Shown here piece after piece: positions 16,905 through 26,405 of a stretch of 64,000 nucleotides of DNA (positions are counted from its first letter, which is position 1; the number at the start of each line of letters is the position of its first letter). A model generated the notes under the pieces. The model was given only the letters and a program-made list of their open reading frames with translations, made no database searches and was not told where the DNA came from. Where the stretch lies: NCBI GenBank assembly GCA_963693305.1, contig OY855904.1, positions 43,945,304-44,009,303 of the forward strand. Reading direction: 5' to 3'. The position numbers and the translations under genes were made by a program. Source of the stretch: Meandrina meandrites. Taxonomy: Eukaryota > Cnidaria > Anthozoa > Scleractinia > Meandrinidae.

Positions 16905-17686
16905 TTAACTCGAAGGTTCGCTTTTATTTATGATGTTCAATAAAGAATCCAGTCGTTTTCTTTTGTATTCAAGTTTTCCACTAACTTGCAGAGTCGTTTT
17001 CTTGTTGAACTTCATGCCCAGGCTCTTTGCTGCATTGCTTTCAATCACATAATTATATAACGTGCAAATGTTGTCTTTGCTTGGTGTTAGACACGTCGCT
17101 GAGAATAGGAATGATTCAGTCATATCCAATACACAACCTTCAAGCCGACTCCATCCCTCGCGGACGTTCGCAACACCATTTTCGCGTAAGAACTGAGTTC
17201 CCCGCATACGTTTTAGTGATGGGGGACTGGAAAGCATCGATTTTCGCTTTCCAATTCCGGTTCCCTTTTTATTATCTTTGCCTTTTTTGTTTTCGCCAAA
17301 AGTGTTTCTGCAGTTGCAACAACTACAATTTTCGCATCCAAAACCATTCACGAAACAAGGGCACTTTGTTCTATTTTTTCCTTTAACATCTGTACAGGAA
17401 ACAGTTTCTTCATTTTTCTCTTTCTGTCCCTCGCCACACCTACAACTAGTTTTAACTTTGCCTGTTTTTTCATTTATGTTACCACAGTTGCGACACTTGC
17501 AGATATTCGATGAACACCGTTGACCACGGTTAACGCAGGGGCATCTGGATCTTTCTCCCAAACTGGGCTCACATGCAAACTTTTGTCGTGATGTTATCTT
17601 ACTGCCACATTGACAACCTTTTCTCTGTGTTTGATCGGCAGGCTCTCCTTGACTGATACCTTCTTCATCGACGTCACTATGAGAAT
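16905..17686 (-). CDS. CXC (tesmin/TSO1-like) Cys-rich exon, last exon of the element's transposase gene
   Basis: The exon runs from an acceptor (GCTCGCTTAG) at 17687 to a stop at 16905. It encodes two Cys clusters: CPCVNRGQRCSSNICKCRNC, and a second with SCRCGEG followed by KCPCFVNGFGCENCSCCNCR. These resemble zinc-binding CXC repeats, which bind DNA in tesmin, LIN54 and TSO1 proteins. An acidic linker (DSHSDVDEEG) precedes them. The phase fits a join to the OTU exon ending at 18996 across a 1309-base intron, giving KKHI-DSHSDVDEEG. A basic segment (KKGTGIGKRKS) and about 90 unassigned residues follow. The exon itself is unbroken. I infer it is the DNA-binding tail of the transposase, since it lies downstream in the same orientation and joins in phase. 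Confidence 0.7.
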
Positions 17687-18995
17687 CTAAGCGAGCAAGA
17701 ATAGTTTTGTGAGCAACTAATGCTCATTTAAATTTTGTATTACCTTAATCCCTTTGGCATAATCACTTGACGGAAATCGCCATTTAACCCTTACTGCTAC
17801 GGAAATATTTGTGCTTTCAACTTTTAGATAGATTTCTTGGAAACTACGCTATACTTAAGTAACTGATCTTGGATAGTCAATGGGCTGTTTGACAGTTTTT
17901 TTTAATGACGTATTAAATTTACGTATGATTTCTAACCAGAAGGTAAGACTAAGCCAGGTAAACCTTGCTTAAAATGTTACTGAAAATATTTCAGAAACCC
18001 ATAAAGTGGTATGGCGATATGCTAAAAATCTAATATGCTTCCTCAGGTCTCTTATTCTGGGTTTTGTATGTTTGCGTTTGCCGTCGCACTTTTCACTCTT
18101 TCACCTTATCTAAGAGGTTGGAATAGACCAGCACGTTACTCGGTCAATTAAAAAACAACAGCAACAACAACAACAAAAAAACACTTTTGGTAGGTTATTA
18201 GAACATTAAGGCAGAATAATAGGAGTCTCCTTTTTTGGTGTTAGTTATTGTTTTACGGCCAGCAGCGTTATTGTTGTTAAGACAATGGCGATTTATGACT
18301 CCAACTTACGTGCATGACCTTTCATGCGGTTTTTGACTTTCAGAAAAATAACCTTAACTACTTGTCTTCCAACAGGCTTTCCAAGCTAACGATAAGAGCC
18401 ACAGTAACTTAAGACAATTTTGTTTTAGAAGGTATGTGTCATAACTAAAATTTTCGTACGCTGTTGCTGTGTTTTGTTTGTTGTTGTTTGCAAGCTCCTT
18501 AGGTCGACTTAATGTGATTTCGGTCCTGTGACTTTTTGCATTACGAGAGTTTTAAACACGTGTACTTAATTAAATATTTCCATTACAGCAACGGTGTTCG
18601 TCAATTTTGGTGGTTTGCCCGCCTCAGTTTATTGTAAGACGGTGTGGCGTCGCTTTCCCGCCTCCCATTTATAAACGTCCATAAAGTGTGACTACATATC
18701 ACCGACAATTCATCAACTGGATCCTATTTAAGCCGACTGTAATTTCGGGAGAGCAGATAGAAATATCCCTTAGGACATTCAGCAAAATAAAATAAAATCC
18801 GAACTGTATCAATAGGCAAAGTTTGTTACGACAATGGCTGGTTTTGCCATACAGAACTACTAGGCAGCTTACAGCTATCTCAGTTTTAGCTTACAAAATT
18901 GAACTTTTGATACCGATAGTATCTTGCTGAGCTGGAATGGCTTAACTTTGACTGTATAATGTTTTCTAAATGAGCTAACTTAATGTGTACAATAC
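17687..18995 (-). other. Intron between OTU and CXC exons
   Basis: Donor GTATTG (18995 downward) and acceptor CTTAG. It contains a short CAA-rich run at 18160-18180 and no recognisable gene. Confidence 0.6.
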
Positions 18996-19698
18996 CTATG
19001 TGCTTTTTTCTCGTTGCATCATAGTGACCAGCTCCATAGTAATGATAAGCCACATACATAAACTGTCTGGACAGAGGATTGGATGGAACAAATGGGACGT
19101 ATGGTAAAGAATTCAGAGATGTGACAACCATGATGGGAACCCGCAGCAACTCTGCACAGACTCTCATAACAAAGTCACCAAGAGCTGTATCGAAAACTCC
19201 CTGTCTCCTGAAGTGCTTCGCAGTTTGAGAAATCTCGTTTCTGTCTTGAGAAGGAAAAAATGCCAATAGCTCGTTTTCTTCTTTAACGATTTCTTCTACA
19301 AAGCATTCACGAAGCTTTCTTGCATCTTCTTTCTCCGATTTAAGAAGACCCAAGCCAATAAGATGTTTGCGAAGGTCTGGATGATGGACGTTATTTAAGG
19401 ACGCACGTAGCATTCTGACAATACTACTGAAGGCATAGTCTCCATCTTTGGGAATTTCGTCAACTTCTAAATGAAATCCGGCAAGGTTTCTTGAAAGAGT
19501 TTTCAAGTGTTCCTTAACAGTTGGATCTTGGTTATCATCTTCATTTTCAATATTGCTGACGTGTTCCATTGTCAAGCCATTGGTAATGTTAGCCAACAAC
19601 ATTAGATCAGCATTATTAAATGATCTATTGACTTTGTTCTCGTCAAAAGTTGCCAAAATTTCATTGTTTGATACCGCTGCACTTAGCCGGGATTCCAC
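18996..19698 (-). CDS. OTU-type cysteine protease domain, catalytic Cys replaced
   Basis: OTU proteases remove ubiquitin or related modifiers; many are fused to mobile-element proteins. The frame holds the OTU order: the nucleophile motif (PKDGDYAFSSIVRML), a helical middle, then VPIMVVTSLNSLPYVPFVP and the His motif YYGAGHYDAT. The usual motif is D-G-[ND]-C; here the fourth position is Tyr (codon TAT at 19435-19437), one G-to-A change from Cys. The His (GHYDA) is kept. The segment ends at a donor at 18996 and joins in phase to the CXC exon. Its 5' end overlaps another frame near 19650-19700, so it was probably one protein with the transposase before a frameshift. Expected inactive as a protease unless the family uses another nucleophile. 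Confidence 0.75.
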
Positions 19699-20115
19699 TA
19701 GCTACCATTTCTGTACAAACATCTTCGATAGTTTCAGCCGCAACCACAATATCGTCACTTTTACCAGAACATTCTTCCTTTTCCTCCATCACTTCTTCAT
19801 TATTGTGTGATGTTTTATTTTCGGCGTCTTTATTTCCTTTCTTAAATGGTGACCATTGGGTTTGCTCGCTGTTTGATAATGGACTGTGATTTTTTTCTAA
19901 TGGGTGGTGTGCATTGAATCCTTGAATTGCACATGTGTCGTAAATTGCTGGACATTTTTTTGCTGTGATGTGAAAATAAAATGGTCAAAAGAGCTACAGC
20001 CAGTTCAATTGTGATTCTAGTTGCGCCAGATAAAAGCGACCTGTTCAAAAGTCGATGAAGTTGCTCATTCTTTTCTGTTCCGATACCCGGAGGGATGTCT
20101 GAAAGGCAACCCTTA
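19650..20115 (-). pseudogene. Transposase C-terminus and linker, split over two further frames
   Basis: After about 20110 the coding signal leaves the main transposase frame and continues as GCLSDIPPGIGTEKNEQLHR and then LAVALLTILF in a second frame. It then moves at about 19975-19985 to a third frame with KKCPAIYDTCAIQGFNAHH and an acidic linker (EEVMEEKEEC), which stops at about 19650. The OTU frame starts at about 19700. The distances leave no room for introns, so I read three indels, although sequencing error or ribosomal frameshifting is possible. The conserved NE of GTEKNEQLHR is a candidate third catalytic acid, which would be separated from the first two by a break. Confidence 0.65.
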
Positions 20116-21472
20116 TATGTTCCCTGAGGTTTTGGATTTGTTTCAGAGTTTCTGGTGTGATGCAAGTACCGGAATTCCACCTTTCTAGTAGGTTATCCAA
20201 GTTCTCGTTTATCTTGGATGCGTCTGGTGTGCTTTTTAGTCTGTGTTCTCCGAGGTCGTCATCCTGTCTAAACACTAATCCAAATTCTTTTGAAAACTGG
20301 CTCTTTGAAATAAGTTTGCTATCAAGTGTCCTGATAACTCGCTGGCAAGCGTGAAAAAGATCCAGTTTAACAGTGGCGTTCGGGAATATTGCCTGATATT
20401 TGTTACGATTTTTGCAACAATCATCAATGCAGATCATTTCAAGTCCATTTTCTTCTTCAGGGTTTAATCTTCGCAGTCTCTCTTTCAGTTTTATCATAAC
20501 ATCCTCTACTTCGTCAAATGCAGTCGATTTGGTAAGTCGCCAGTCAAGAATTTGCCCATTTTCATTGAGTACTATATAAAGGTTAGGAAATTGCTTTAAG
20601 AATCTTTCTTCTTCGCCTTCCCTGACGACACCGATGTTTCTACTGACCTTGAAAGTATGGTCACATGATATTGATTTACCAGTGATTGTTTGCATTTCTC
20701 TAATGTAGGTATCTCGATTTAACTTGAATTGTTGCAAAAACATACTCATTAGCTGGTCGTTACTTGGAAAGGAAAAAATATCATTGGTATAAAAGTCATC
20801 AAAGTTAAACGGCGGAGGAGCGGTTACACCTTCTTCTCTAGCAGCGTCAAATGCGAAACCAATCCTAGTATGTTCTTCGTGGTTTAGAGAAGCAATCGCC
20901 TCACTTATCTTAAGGAAGTTTACGCCTTGTCTTATCGCATTCATCACATAATGCATCAGCTGTTTCGTACATCCGCTTCTCTGAAATAAGTGTATTGGAA
21001 AGGAAACTTGTACCGAGGACGGTAAGATGTGCATTAAATCGGGAGTTGCAGCTTGTATTTTATGGACCTTCCTCCCCTGGATACAGATATAAATTCTCTG
21101 TACTAACAGGATGTTCCCAAATAAGTCATACACCATTCTAGGTCTTTTTCCTTTTTTGTCTGTTAGATCTTTATGCCATTGCCAGGGCTTTAAGGGGGAT
21201 TTGTGGACCGGGCAGATAATTTCGCAATTAAACTGTTCCTGAGGACTCCATAAAAGAACCTTAGGTAACAGGACTTCTTCTTGCGTTTTCCCACAAAATA
21301 TTGTTGGAGGGAGTAACACACTTTGAAAACGTGTATTCATAGGATCCTTTTCAAAATTTTCGATTATTTCCTTCACGTAATTTTCGACTTCCTTCTTGTT
21401 ATCGAAATTAAATCCATAACATAGTTGGACCAGGAGTAACACCATAACCAACGAGGTAGCACTTATATCCAT
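20045..21472 (-). CDS. DDE-like transposase, N-terminal and core part
   Basis: A 475-codon frame. Residues about 80-200 form a Cys-rich domain (CPVHKSPLKPWQWHKDL, then RMVYDLFGNILLVQRIYIC) followed by LMHILPSSVQVSFP. Near residue 271 comes CDHTFKVSRNIG and near 349 ICIDDCCKNRNKYQ followed by VKLDLFHACQRV. The spacing of acidic residues suggests an RNase H-fold DDE/D core; the assignment rests on family memory and pattern, not on a search. A splice acceptor (TTTATTTCAG) sits directly before the ATG, so an upstream exon is likely. The first 20 residues are hydrophobic but a secretory role makes no sense here. The last ~23 codons (20045-20113) are frame-shifted relative to the true C-terminus. 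Confidence 0.7.
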   Translation of the reverse strand: MDISATSLVMVLLLVQLCYGFNFDNKKEVENYVKEIIENFEKDPMNTRFQSVLLPPTIFCGKTQEEVLLPKVLLWSPQEQFNCEIICPVHKSPLKPWQWHKDLTDKKGKRPRMVYDLFGNILLVQRIYICIQGRKVHKIQAATPDLMHILPSSVQVSFPIHLFQRSGCTKQLMHYVMNAIRQGVNFLKISEAIASLNHEEHTRIGFAFDAAREEGVTAPPPFNFDDFYTNDIFSFPSNDQLMSMFLQQFKLNRDTYIREMQTITGKSISCDHTFKVSRNIGVVREGEEERFLKQFPNLYIVLNENGQILDWRLTKSTAFDEVEDVMIKLKERLRRLNPEEENGLEMICIDDCCKNRNKYQAIFPNATVKLDLFHACQRVIRTLDSKLISKSQFSKEFGLVFRQDDDLGEHRLKSTPDASKINENLDNLLERWNSGTCITPETLKQIQNLREHIRVAFQTSLRVSEQKRMSNFIDF

Positions 21473-21725
21473 ACTGAAATAAAAGATAAAAGTATAACTT
21501 TTAATTAATTAGTTTGAGAGACAGGAAGTTATCAGGGTAATTCAGTACCCTTCTTCAATTAAAATAGGTGTCCTTGAACGAACTGAGGCCTATTGTAGTT
21601 TATACGTCGAATTTAATTCAGACGAATTTAATTCAAATTAAATTCGTTGATTAGTCAACGGATGAATTAGACGTCGAATTTATTTGATGCACATATTGTT
21701 TCTGTCTGCCCAAAATTTGGTTCCG

Positions 21726-21810
21726 GTACCAGAAACATTGGTTCGGCACGGATGAGGCAAAGTTGTTTAAACGACTAGATTCATTCGTGCCGAACCAATG
21801 TTTCTGGTAC
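21726..21810. repeat. Perfect 25-bp inverted repeat between the divergent element genes
   Basis: Left arm 21726-21750 (core CAGAAACATTGGTTCGGCAC) and right arm 21786-21810 (core GTGCCGAACCAATGTTTCTG) pair over 25 bases without mismatch, with a 35-base spacer. It could be a regulatory palindrome or a small MITE. Confidence 0.85.
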
Positions 21811-21920
21811 GCGTACCATTTTCATCCGACCAGTGCCGAAAATTTTCCCTGTGAATCGGCCTTGAGTTTCTACTAATAACAATTATTCCATGAGCGCGCA
21901 TTGGATATCAGGTGATAAAT

Positions 21921-22002
21921 TGTCAATAGCCCATTCAGCGTCGCCTCATCGGCTATTGACCCGTAGCCCGCAAGGGCTACGGGTCTAATTGTTAATTAGT
22001 CT
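21921..22002. repeat. Foldback repeat, copy 1 of a family also at 32838
   Basis: TGTCAATAGCCCATTC is followed by GGCTATTGACCCGTAGCCCG and CAAGGGCTACGGGTCTAATT. The stem CCCGTAGCCC/GGGCTACGGG is perfect. A longer copy is at 32838-32946. Confidence 0.75.
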
Positions 22003-22328
22003 GACCCAATCATAAATTAGAATGCTAGAGTCGGAGCTGAGAATTCAGCTTGCAATACATCGATCATACATCTATTTGTGGTTTAACTATTATCAAATCC
22101 AGACCTGCCCATTATACATTTTTAAGCCCAATTACGTTGTATCTTATGTCATCATTTTTGGCGAGCTTTTCTTTTACTTGTCTATATTTCATCAACAATA
22201 CAGAAACTCTACAGAGATTAGCCTATTAGTGCGCCAAAATTCACTCAGTTATCGTTAAAACTTGTTTCCTATCCTTCCGTTGAGTGTATGAAAACTGAAG
22301 ATGGTTATCTAAGATTTTGTTGTTTCAG

Positions 22329-25300
22329 ATGTTGCGTAAATTTACAAAATGGGCGGAGTTGTACACGTTTTTGCGATTCCAGTGGTGCCCTTCTCCCAAA
22401 ACAGCAAAGGGACAGTTTCCTTCGTTACAAACTCGGGGGTAGAGAATATGAAATGATCATCTGTCTAGGGGTTTTGTATTTTTGCAGATTGGTTTCGCAC
22501 GTGGCAGAGAACAAAAACATTGTCTCAATTCAGTTTTTAGATTCATGGAAGGGTATTACTGATCCATTAAGAGAAGCTTTAACAGTTAGACGTTTAAAAG
22601 ACATGTGTTGTTGTTTTTGGTGCAAGCTGCATGTATTGAATATATTAGATCATGTTCATTAACGCCAGCCATTATCGAAATCTAAGTGAAATGACAGAAA
22701 GCTGTACTGATAACATAAGGTCGCGTGTTATATATATATATTTTTTTATTTATTTATTTTTCTTTCGTCTTTTTCTCGGGCTTTTTCTATACCCTTTTTG
22801 GAAGTTTTCACCGAGTGTTAAATATTAGCGTGATTTCATTCTTATTAATCTTTTCTGTAGATGTCGAACAGGTAGCTTAAACGTTCTCCACAAGAACAAT
22901 ACCCGGGGAATTTCTGAACTTGAAAATAAAAAAAAAACTTTTCAGGGGCGGGTATAGGTACTGATAGAAGTGTTATTCTCTCTCTCTTAGTTCCTTGCCC
23001 CCAGGTGGGGGATAGGGCCGGACGTTAATGCTCGCCATCTGTCCCTATTCTTGGCCACAGCTGCTGCTGCGGCCCACGATTTTAGTCCCAGCTCAGCGCG
23101 CTCTTTCTCCACCGTTCTCCGCCATGTTTCCCTTGGCCGTCCTCTGCTTCTTCTTCCACTTTTCCAATTCAATTTGACTCGGCTATTTGTGTCTCAAAAA
23201 CTATAATAAAGAGAAAGAAAACTTAAATTATGTCCTGAATTCTCGTAATAAAAGGTTATTTTCTAGTTTGTTGTTGTTGTTGACACGTCCCAATTCATAT
23301 TATCACTATTTTTTTCACTTATTCAGATACTGACATTTTGCCGTGATGAACGCGACCGATTTCAAGGACGAGATGCTTTCGCGGTACACTATTACGCTCC
23401 ATCTGCTGAGTTCTTGAATCCACTAGTGGGCCGGATCAGGTGGATGATTCAAAATGACAATTGCGGCGAAGTGAACTGCACCAGAAATTTTCTGGACATT
23501 ACTCATGTGAATAACAAACAAATTAAAAAGGTACGTAGAAAAAAACACAAGCAAAAATAGAAAATAAGAAAGACCCTTTTTAATTTCAACACTTGCGATG
23601 AGAGTGAAAGTATTGCATGCTTGAGATCGACCACGAGTACATCGATATAGCTGTTAGCCAATCGATCATGTAAAGTCGATTTTCTTAGTTGCGCCTGAGG
23701 CCATATTATCCGTAGCGATTACTATAACAAATGAACTTCCAGTTAATCTTTGATATTGCTAAAACTAGTAAGAAATATCTTAGTAAGAAAAGTGTTTAAG
23801 CAGGTTATCGATTTTATGTAATTAAAATAAATTAACCCATTTCTTGACAGTAGTTTTAAAGTGGAGACGGTGATCAGTATTAATTTTTTGAAACAATTCT
23901 CTTTTTTGTAGGTCTTTGGTAGTGGGCAGCAAAAGAATTCCAAACAGAAGAAGTGTGATTTACTCTGTTGGGATATTTTTCCGGAAGAGGAACGAGCGAA
24001 GTTGAAAAAAGGTATCTTACTATGTACGCAAGTGTGTAATTGAACGCACCGTATTTACTCGATTAAACACCCCTGAAGCTTGCTCGAGCTCTTTAGCAAT
24101 GATTTTTCTTCACTATTTTTTACATACTTAAATCGTTTTGTTATATCTGCAGCTTTTTATACGTCTGGTAAATACTTCGGGTCATGGAGAACATATTAGA
24201 GAGGTTAAGCATGACGTTTACGGCAAACGGAAAACGGCAAACGGCAAAAAGAATTCTGATTTTGCTCTATTTTTCTTTAGCACTTAAATAAAGCCAGTCG
24301 AAAAATAGGAAAAAAATCCATTAATCACAGTAAATGCAAACAATTTCCTTAATTTGTACAAACGGCTAAAACCAGACACCAAAAGTTCGAATTTTGCCGT
24401 TTGCCGTTAATAGAGAGATTAAGCATGACGTTTACGGCAAACGGCAAACGGCAAAAATAATTCTCATTTTGCTCACTTTTTCTTTAGCACTTAAATAAAG
24501 CCAGTCGAAAAATAGGAAAAAAATCCCTTAATCACAGTAAATGCAAACAATTTCCCTAAATTGTACAAACGGCTAAAATCAGACACCAAAAGTTCGATTT
24601 TTGCCGTTTGCCGTTTGCCGTTTGCCGTAAACGTCATGCTTAACCTCTCTAATATATTAATAGACACAGCAAAACGAGGAAAGCGACAAAATAAACGAAA
24701 TATTAACAGAAATAGACATTTATTAATACCACATTCATAATGGTATGGAGAGTAAGATTTTGGGTAAAAGTAGTACATTGTAGAGATACTGACGGTGATG
24801 TGTGTTAGTGATAGTGTAAACTGATAGTGATATTGATAGTGATAGCGATAATGAAAGTAATAGTGATAGTGATAGTGATGTGGTGATGAGGATGGTGATA
24901 ATAACAGTGAAAGTGACAATGATACTCAGCACTAATCACTGTGGTCTAATACGTTGACATTTCAGCAATTACAGGTCAGGAAACCGAAAATCCTCCACCG
25001 GCAGAGTCCATGGAGCAAAATGACGAGGATTCAATGACTGCAGCCGTTGACACTGCCAGTGACGAGCAGAATAAAATTGATACAGCCGTTGAAATTGCTA
25101 CAACAGTGTCAGTGCCAAATGAAGAGGAAAGAATGGTGGACGAACACAATCCTGTGGTTGAAGTACGACCCCCCAAACGTCACAAGATAGGTAATTGAAA
25201 CCAACACTCAATAATATATGACTATAAATGGCTAATTCGTTTATCTTATGAAGTGAAAATACACGCGTGAGTTTCACATAAGAATCAAACATAATCAAAA

Positions 25301-25519
25301 TATGAATTGATGGAAAAATAAAAAAAATAAAAGAACCCGCGAAGAAAAAAAGTCTCATGCGAGTCGTAAAATAGAAATAAATTGACAACCCTAATCGCGA
25401 TGAAATTACTAATGTAATTCAATAACCTTTAATTTCCAGGGGAAAAGGAATCAGCAAAGACTGTGACTCGCAGTGTAGCGCGAAGAAGAGCACAAAACAA
25501 CCAGTTACGTCCATATTGA
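22329..25519 (+). CDS. Six-exon gene of unknown function in the large element (287 aa)
   Basis: Proposed exons: 22329-22438, 22488-22632, 23327-23530, 23912-24011, 24966-25190 and 25440-25519 (TGA). The phases agree at every junction (2, 0, 0, 1, 1), and the last four exons have clear acceptors and donors. Exon 3 encodes a compact region (CRDERDRFQGRDAFAVHYYA, later GRIRWMIQNDNCGEVNC); exon 4 is Lys-rich (KQKKCDLLCWDIF); exon 5 is long, acidic and of low complexity; its end and exon 6 are basic (RPPKRHKIG, VARRRAQNN) and look like a nuclear-localisation tail. I recognise no domain. The first intron (49 bases) is very short, so exons 1-2 are less certain. It is divergent from the transposase gene, so it may be an accessory protein of the element. 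Confidence 0.55.
22987..23172 (-). pseudogene. LINE reverse-transcriptase C-terminal fragment
   Basis: The minus-strand frame reads SRGRPRETWRRTVEKERAEL, then LKSWAAAAAVAKNRDRWRAL. This is the typical C-terminal tail after the reverse transcriptase of many animal LINEs. Only about 60 codons remain, with no polymerase motifs. It lies within an intron of the rightward unknown gene, so it is a passenger insertion. Confidence 0.7.
24196..24652. mobile_element. Dimeric MITE with 35-bp perfect terminal inverted repeats
   Basis: The ends 24196-24230 (TTAGAGAGGTTAAGCATGAC and on) and 24618-24652 (to GTCATGCTTAACCTCTCTAA) are perfect inverted copies. Internally the left half (24200-24408) is repeated directly at about 24412-24617, sharing words such as CACTTAAATAAAGCCAGTCG. 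Each end also carries repeated CGGCAAA words. It lies in the intron before exon 5 of the unknown gene. Confidence 0.85.
24797..24925 (+). repeat. GATAGT-type degenerate microsatellite
   Basis: Imperfect GATAGT/GTGATA hexamers run just upstream of an exon. On the minus strand this produces Ser/Leu/Ile-rich shadow frames with no meaning. Confidence 0.85.
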
Positions 25520-25845
25520 TTTGTATCCATTGGACATGTTCAGCAATTGTAGCTTTTTAAAATTTATGTTCGGTAATTTTTCCGCTCTGTTCAAAGTGAT
25601 TTATGAACGCTTTTTAAACTACTCGAAAAGTAACATTTTAGTTGACGTGTAGTAAACTTGAATGTTGCTAAAGTAAACGAACTGTTAGGTTGCTTGAAAA
25701 CTTGACTTGCAAAGGGCACAATGGACAATCAGTCAATCAGGTTTCAGTCTTAGGTATTTAGAAAAACAATGTATACTTATAGTAATTTAAGCAACGGACA
25801 TTACGTCTGAGGTTAAAAAAAATACATTGTATATTGCAACTGTGA

Positions 25846-25851
25846 AATAAA
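25846..25851 (+). promoter_or_regulatory. Candidate poly(A) signal of the unknown element gene
   Basis: AATAAA lies 327 bases after the stop codon at 25517-25519, before the LINE remnant. Confidence 0.5.
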
Positions 25852-25876
25852 AATGAGAAAGGTTTAGCGTTAATGT

Positions 25877-26405
25877 CATTTTATCAGTTTATACACACGC
25901 GCGCGCGCAAAAAAAAAAATTACAGAAAAGAGTTCAAATCCTACGGGGAGTTTGAAATCAGGATTTTTGAAAAACAATACTTTAACTGGAAACAAATATA
26001 TACTCTAGCCTTTAATGTTGCTCGGGACACAAAATCAAGAGAATTCCAATATAAAATACTGATTTAAAATGATAGATTCTCCGCTCTGTGCCTTTTGCAA
26101 AGAAGAAGTTGAATCCCGCGAGCATTTATTTTGCCTGTGTAAGGTAACGAAGACTTTTTGGAATACGTTTTTTTCTTGGCTAAACGTTAATTACTTTGAA
26201 GAAGTTCATTTTACGGTCGTTCACATTCTCTTCGGATTTTTTGATATTTCTAAAGACTTTCACTTAATCAATCATTTAGTCTTGCTAGCAAAACAATTTA
26301 TTTATAGATGCAAGTTAAATAGAAACCAACCATCCTTTAAAGTCTTTCTTGCCAAGATTAAAACTGTTTATGAGATGGAACACCTTATAGCAAAAGATCG
26401 TAACC
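25877..26405 (+). pseudogene. LINE ORF2 C-terminal remnant abutting the right array
   Basis: The first frame reads FNWKQIYTLAFNVARDTKSR then EFQYKIL and a stop. The second frame (from 26069) continues MIDSPLCAFCKEEVESREHL and FCLCKVTKTFWNTF, a zinc-knuckle tail (C-x2-C, H, C) found at the end of many animal non-LTR retrotransposons. The two parts lack the residues normally between them. The frame runs directly into the minisatellite at about 26402, so its end was cut by, or was the seed site of, the array. Confidence 0.75.

Larger units (their letters stand above)
21473..22328. promoter_or_regulatory. Divergent intergenic region of the large element
   Basis: About 850 bases separate the leftward transposase gene and the rightward unknown gene. 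It holds A/T-rich palindromic words near 21612-21650 (GAATTTAATT and AATTAAATTC), a perfect 25-bp inverted repeat (21726-21810) and a foldback repeat (21921-22000). Promoters for both genes are expected here, but I see no clear TATA box. Confidence 0.45.

Noticed and set aside
24491..24932. Minus-strand Ser/Leu/Ile-rich frames
   Set aside because: They translate a GATAGT-type repeat and the MITE next to it.
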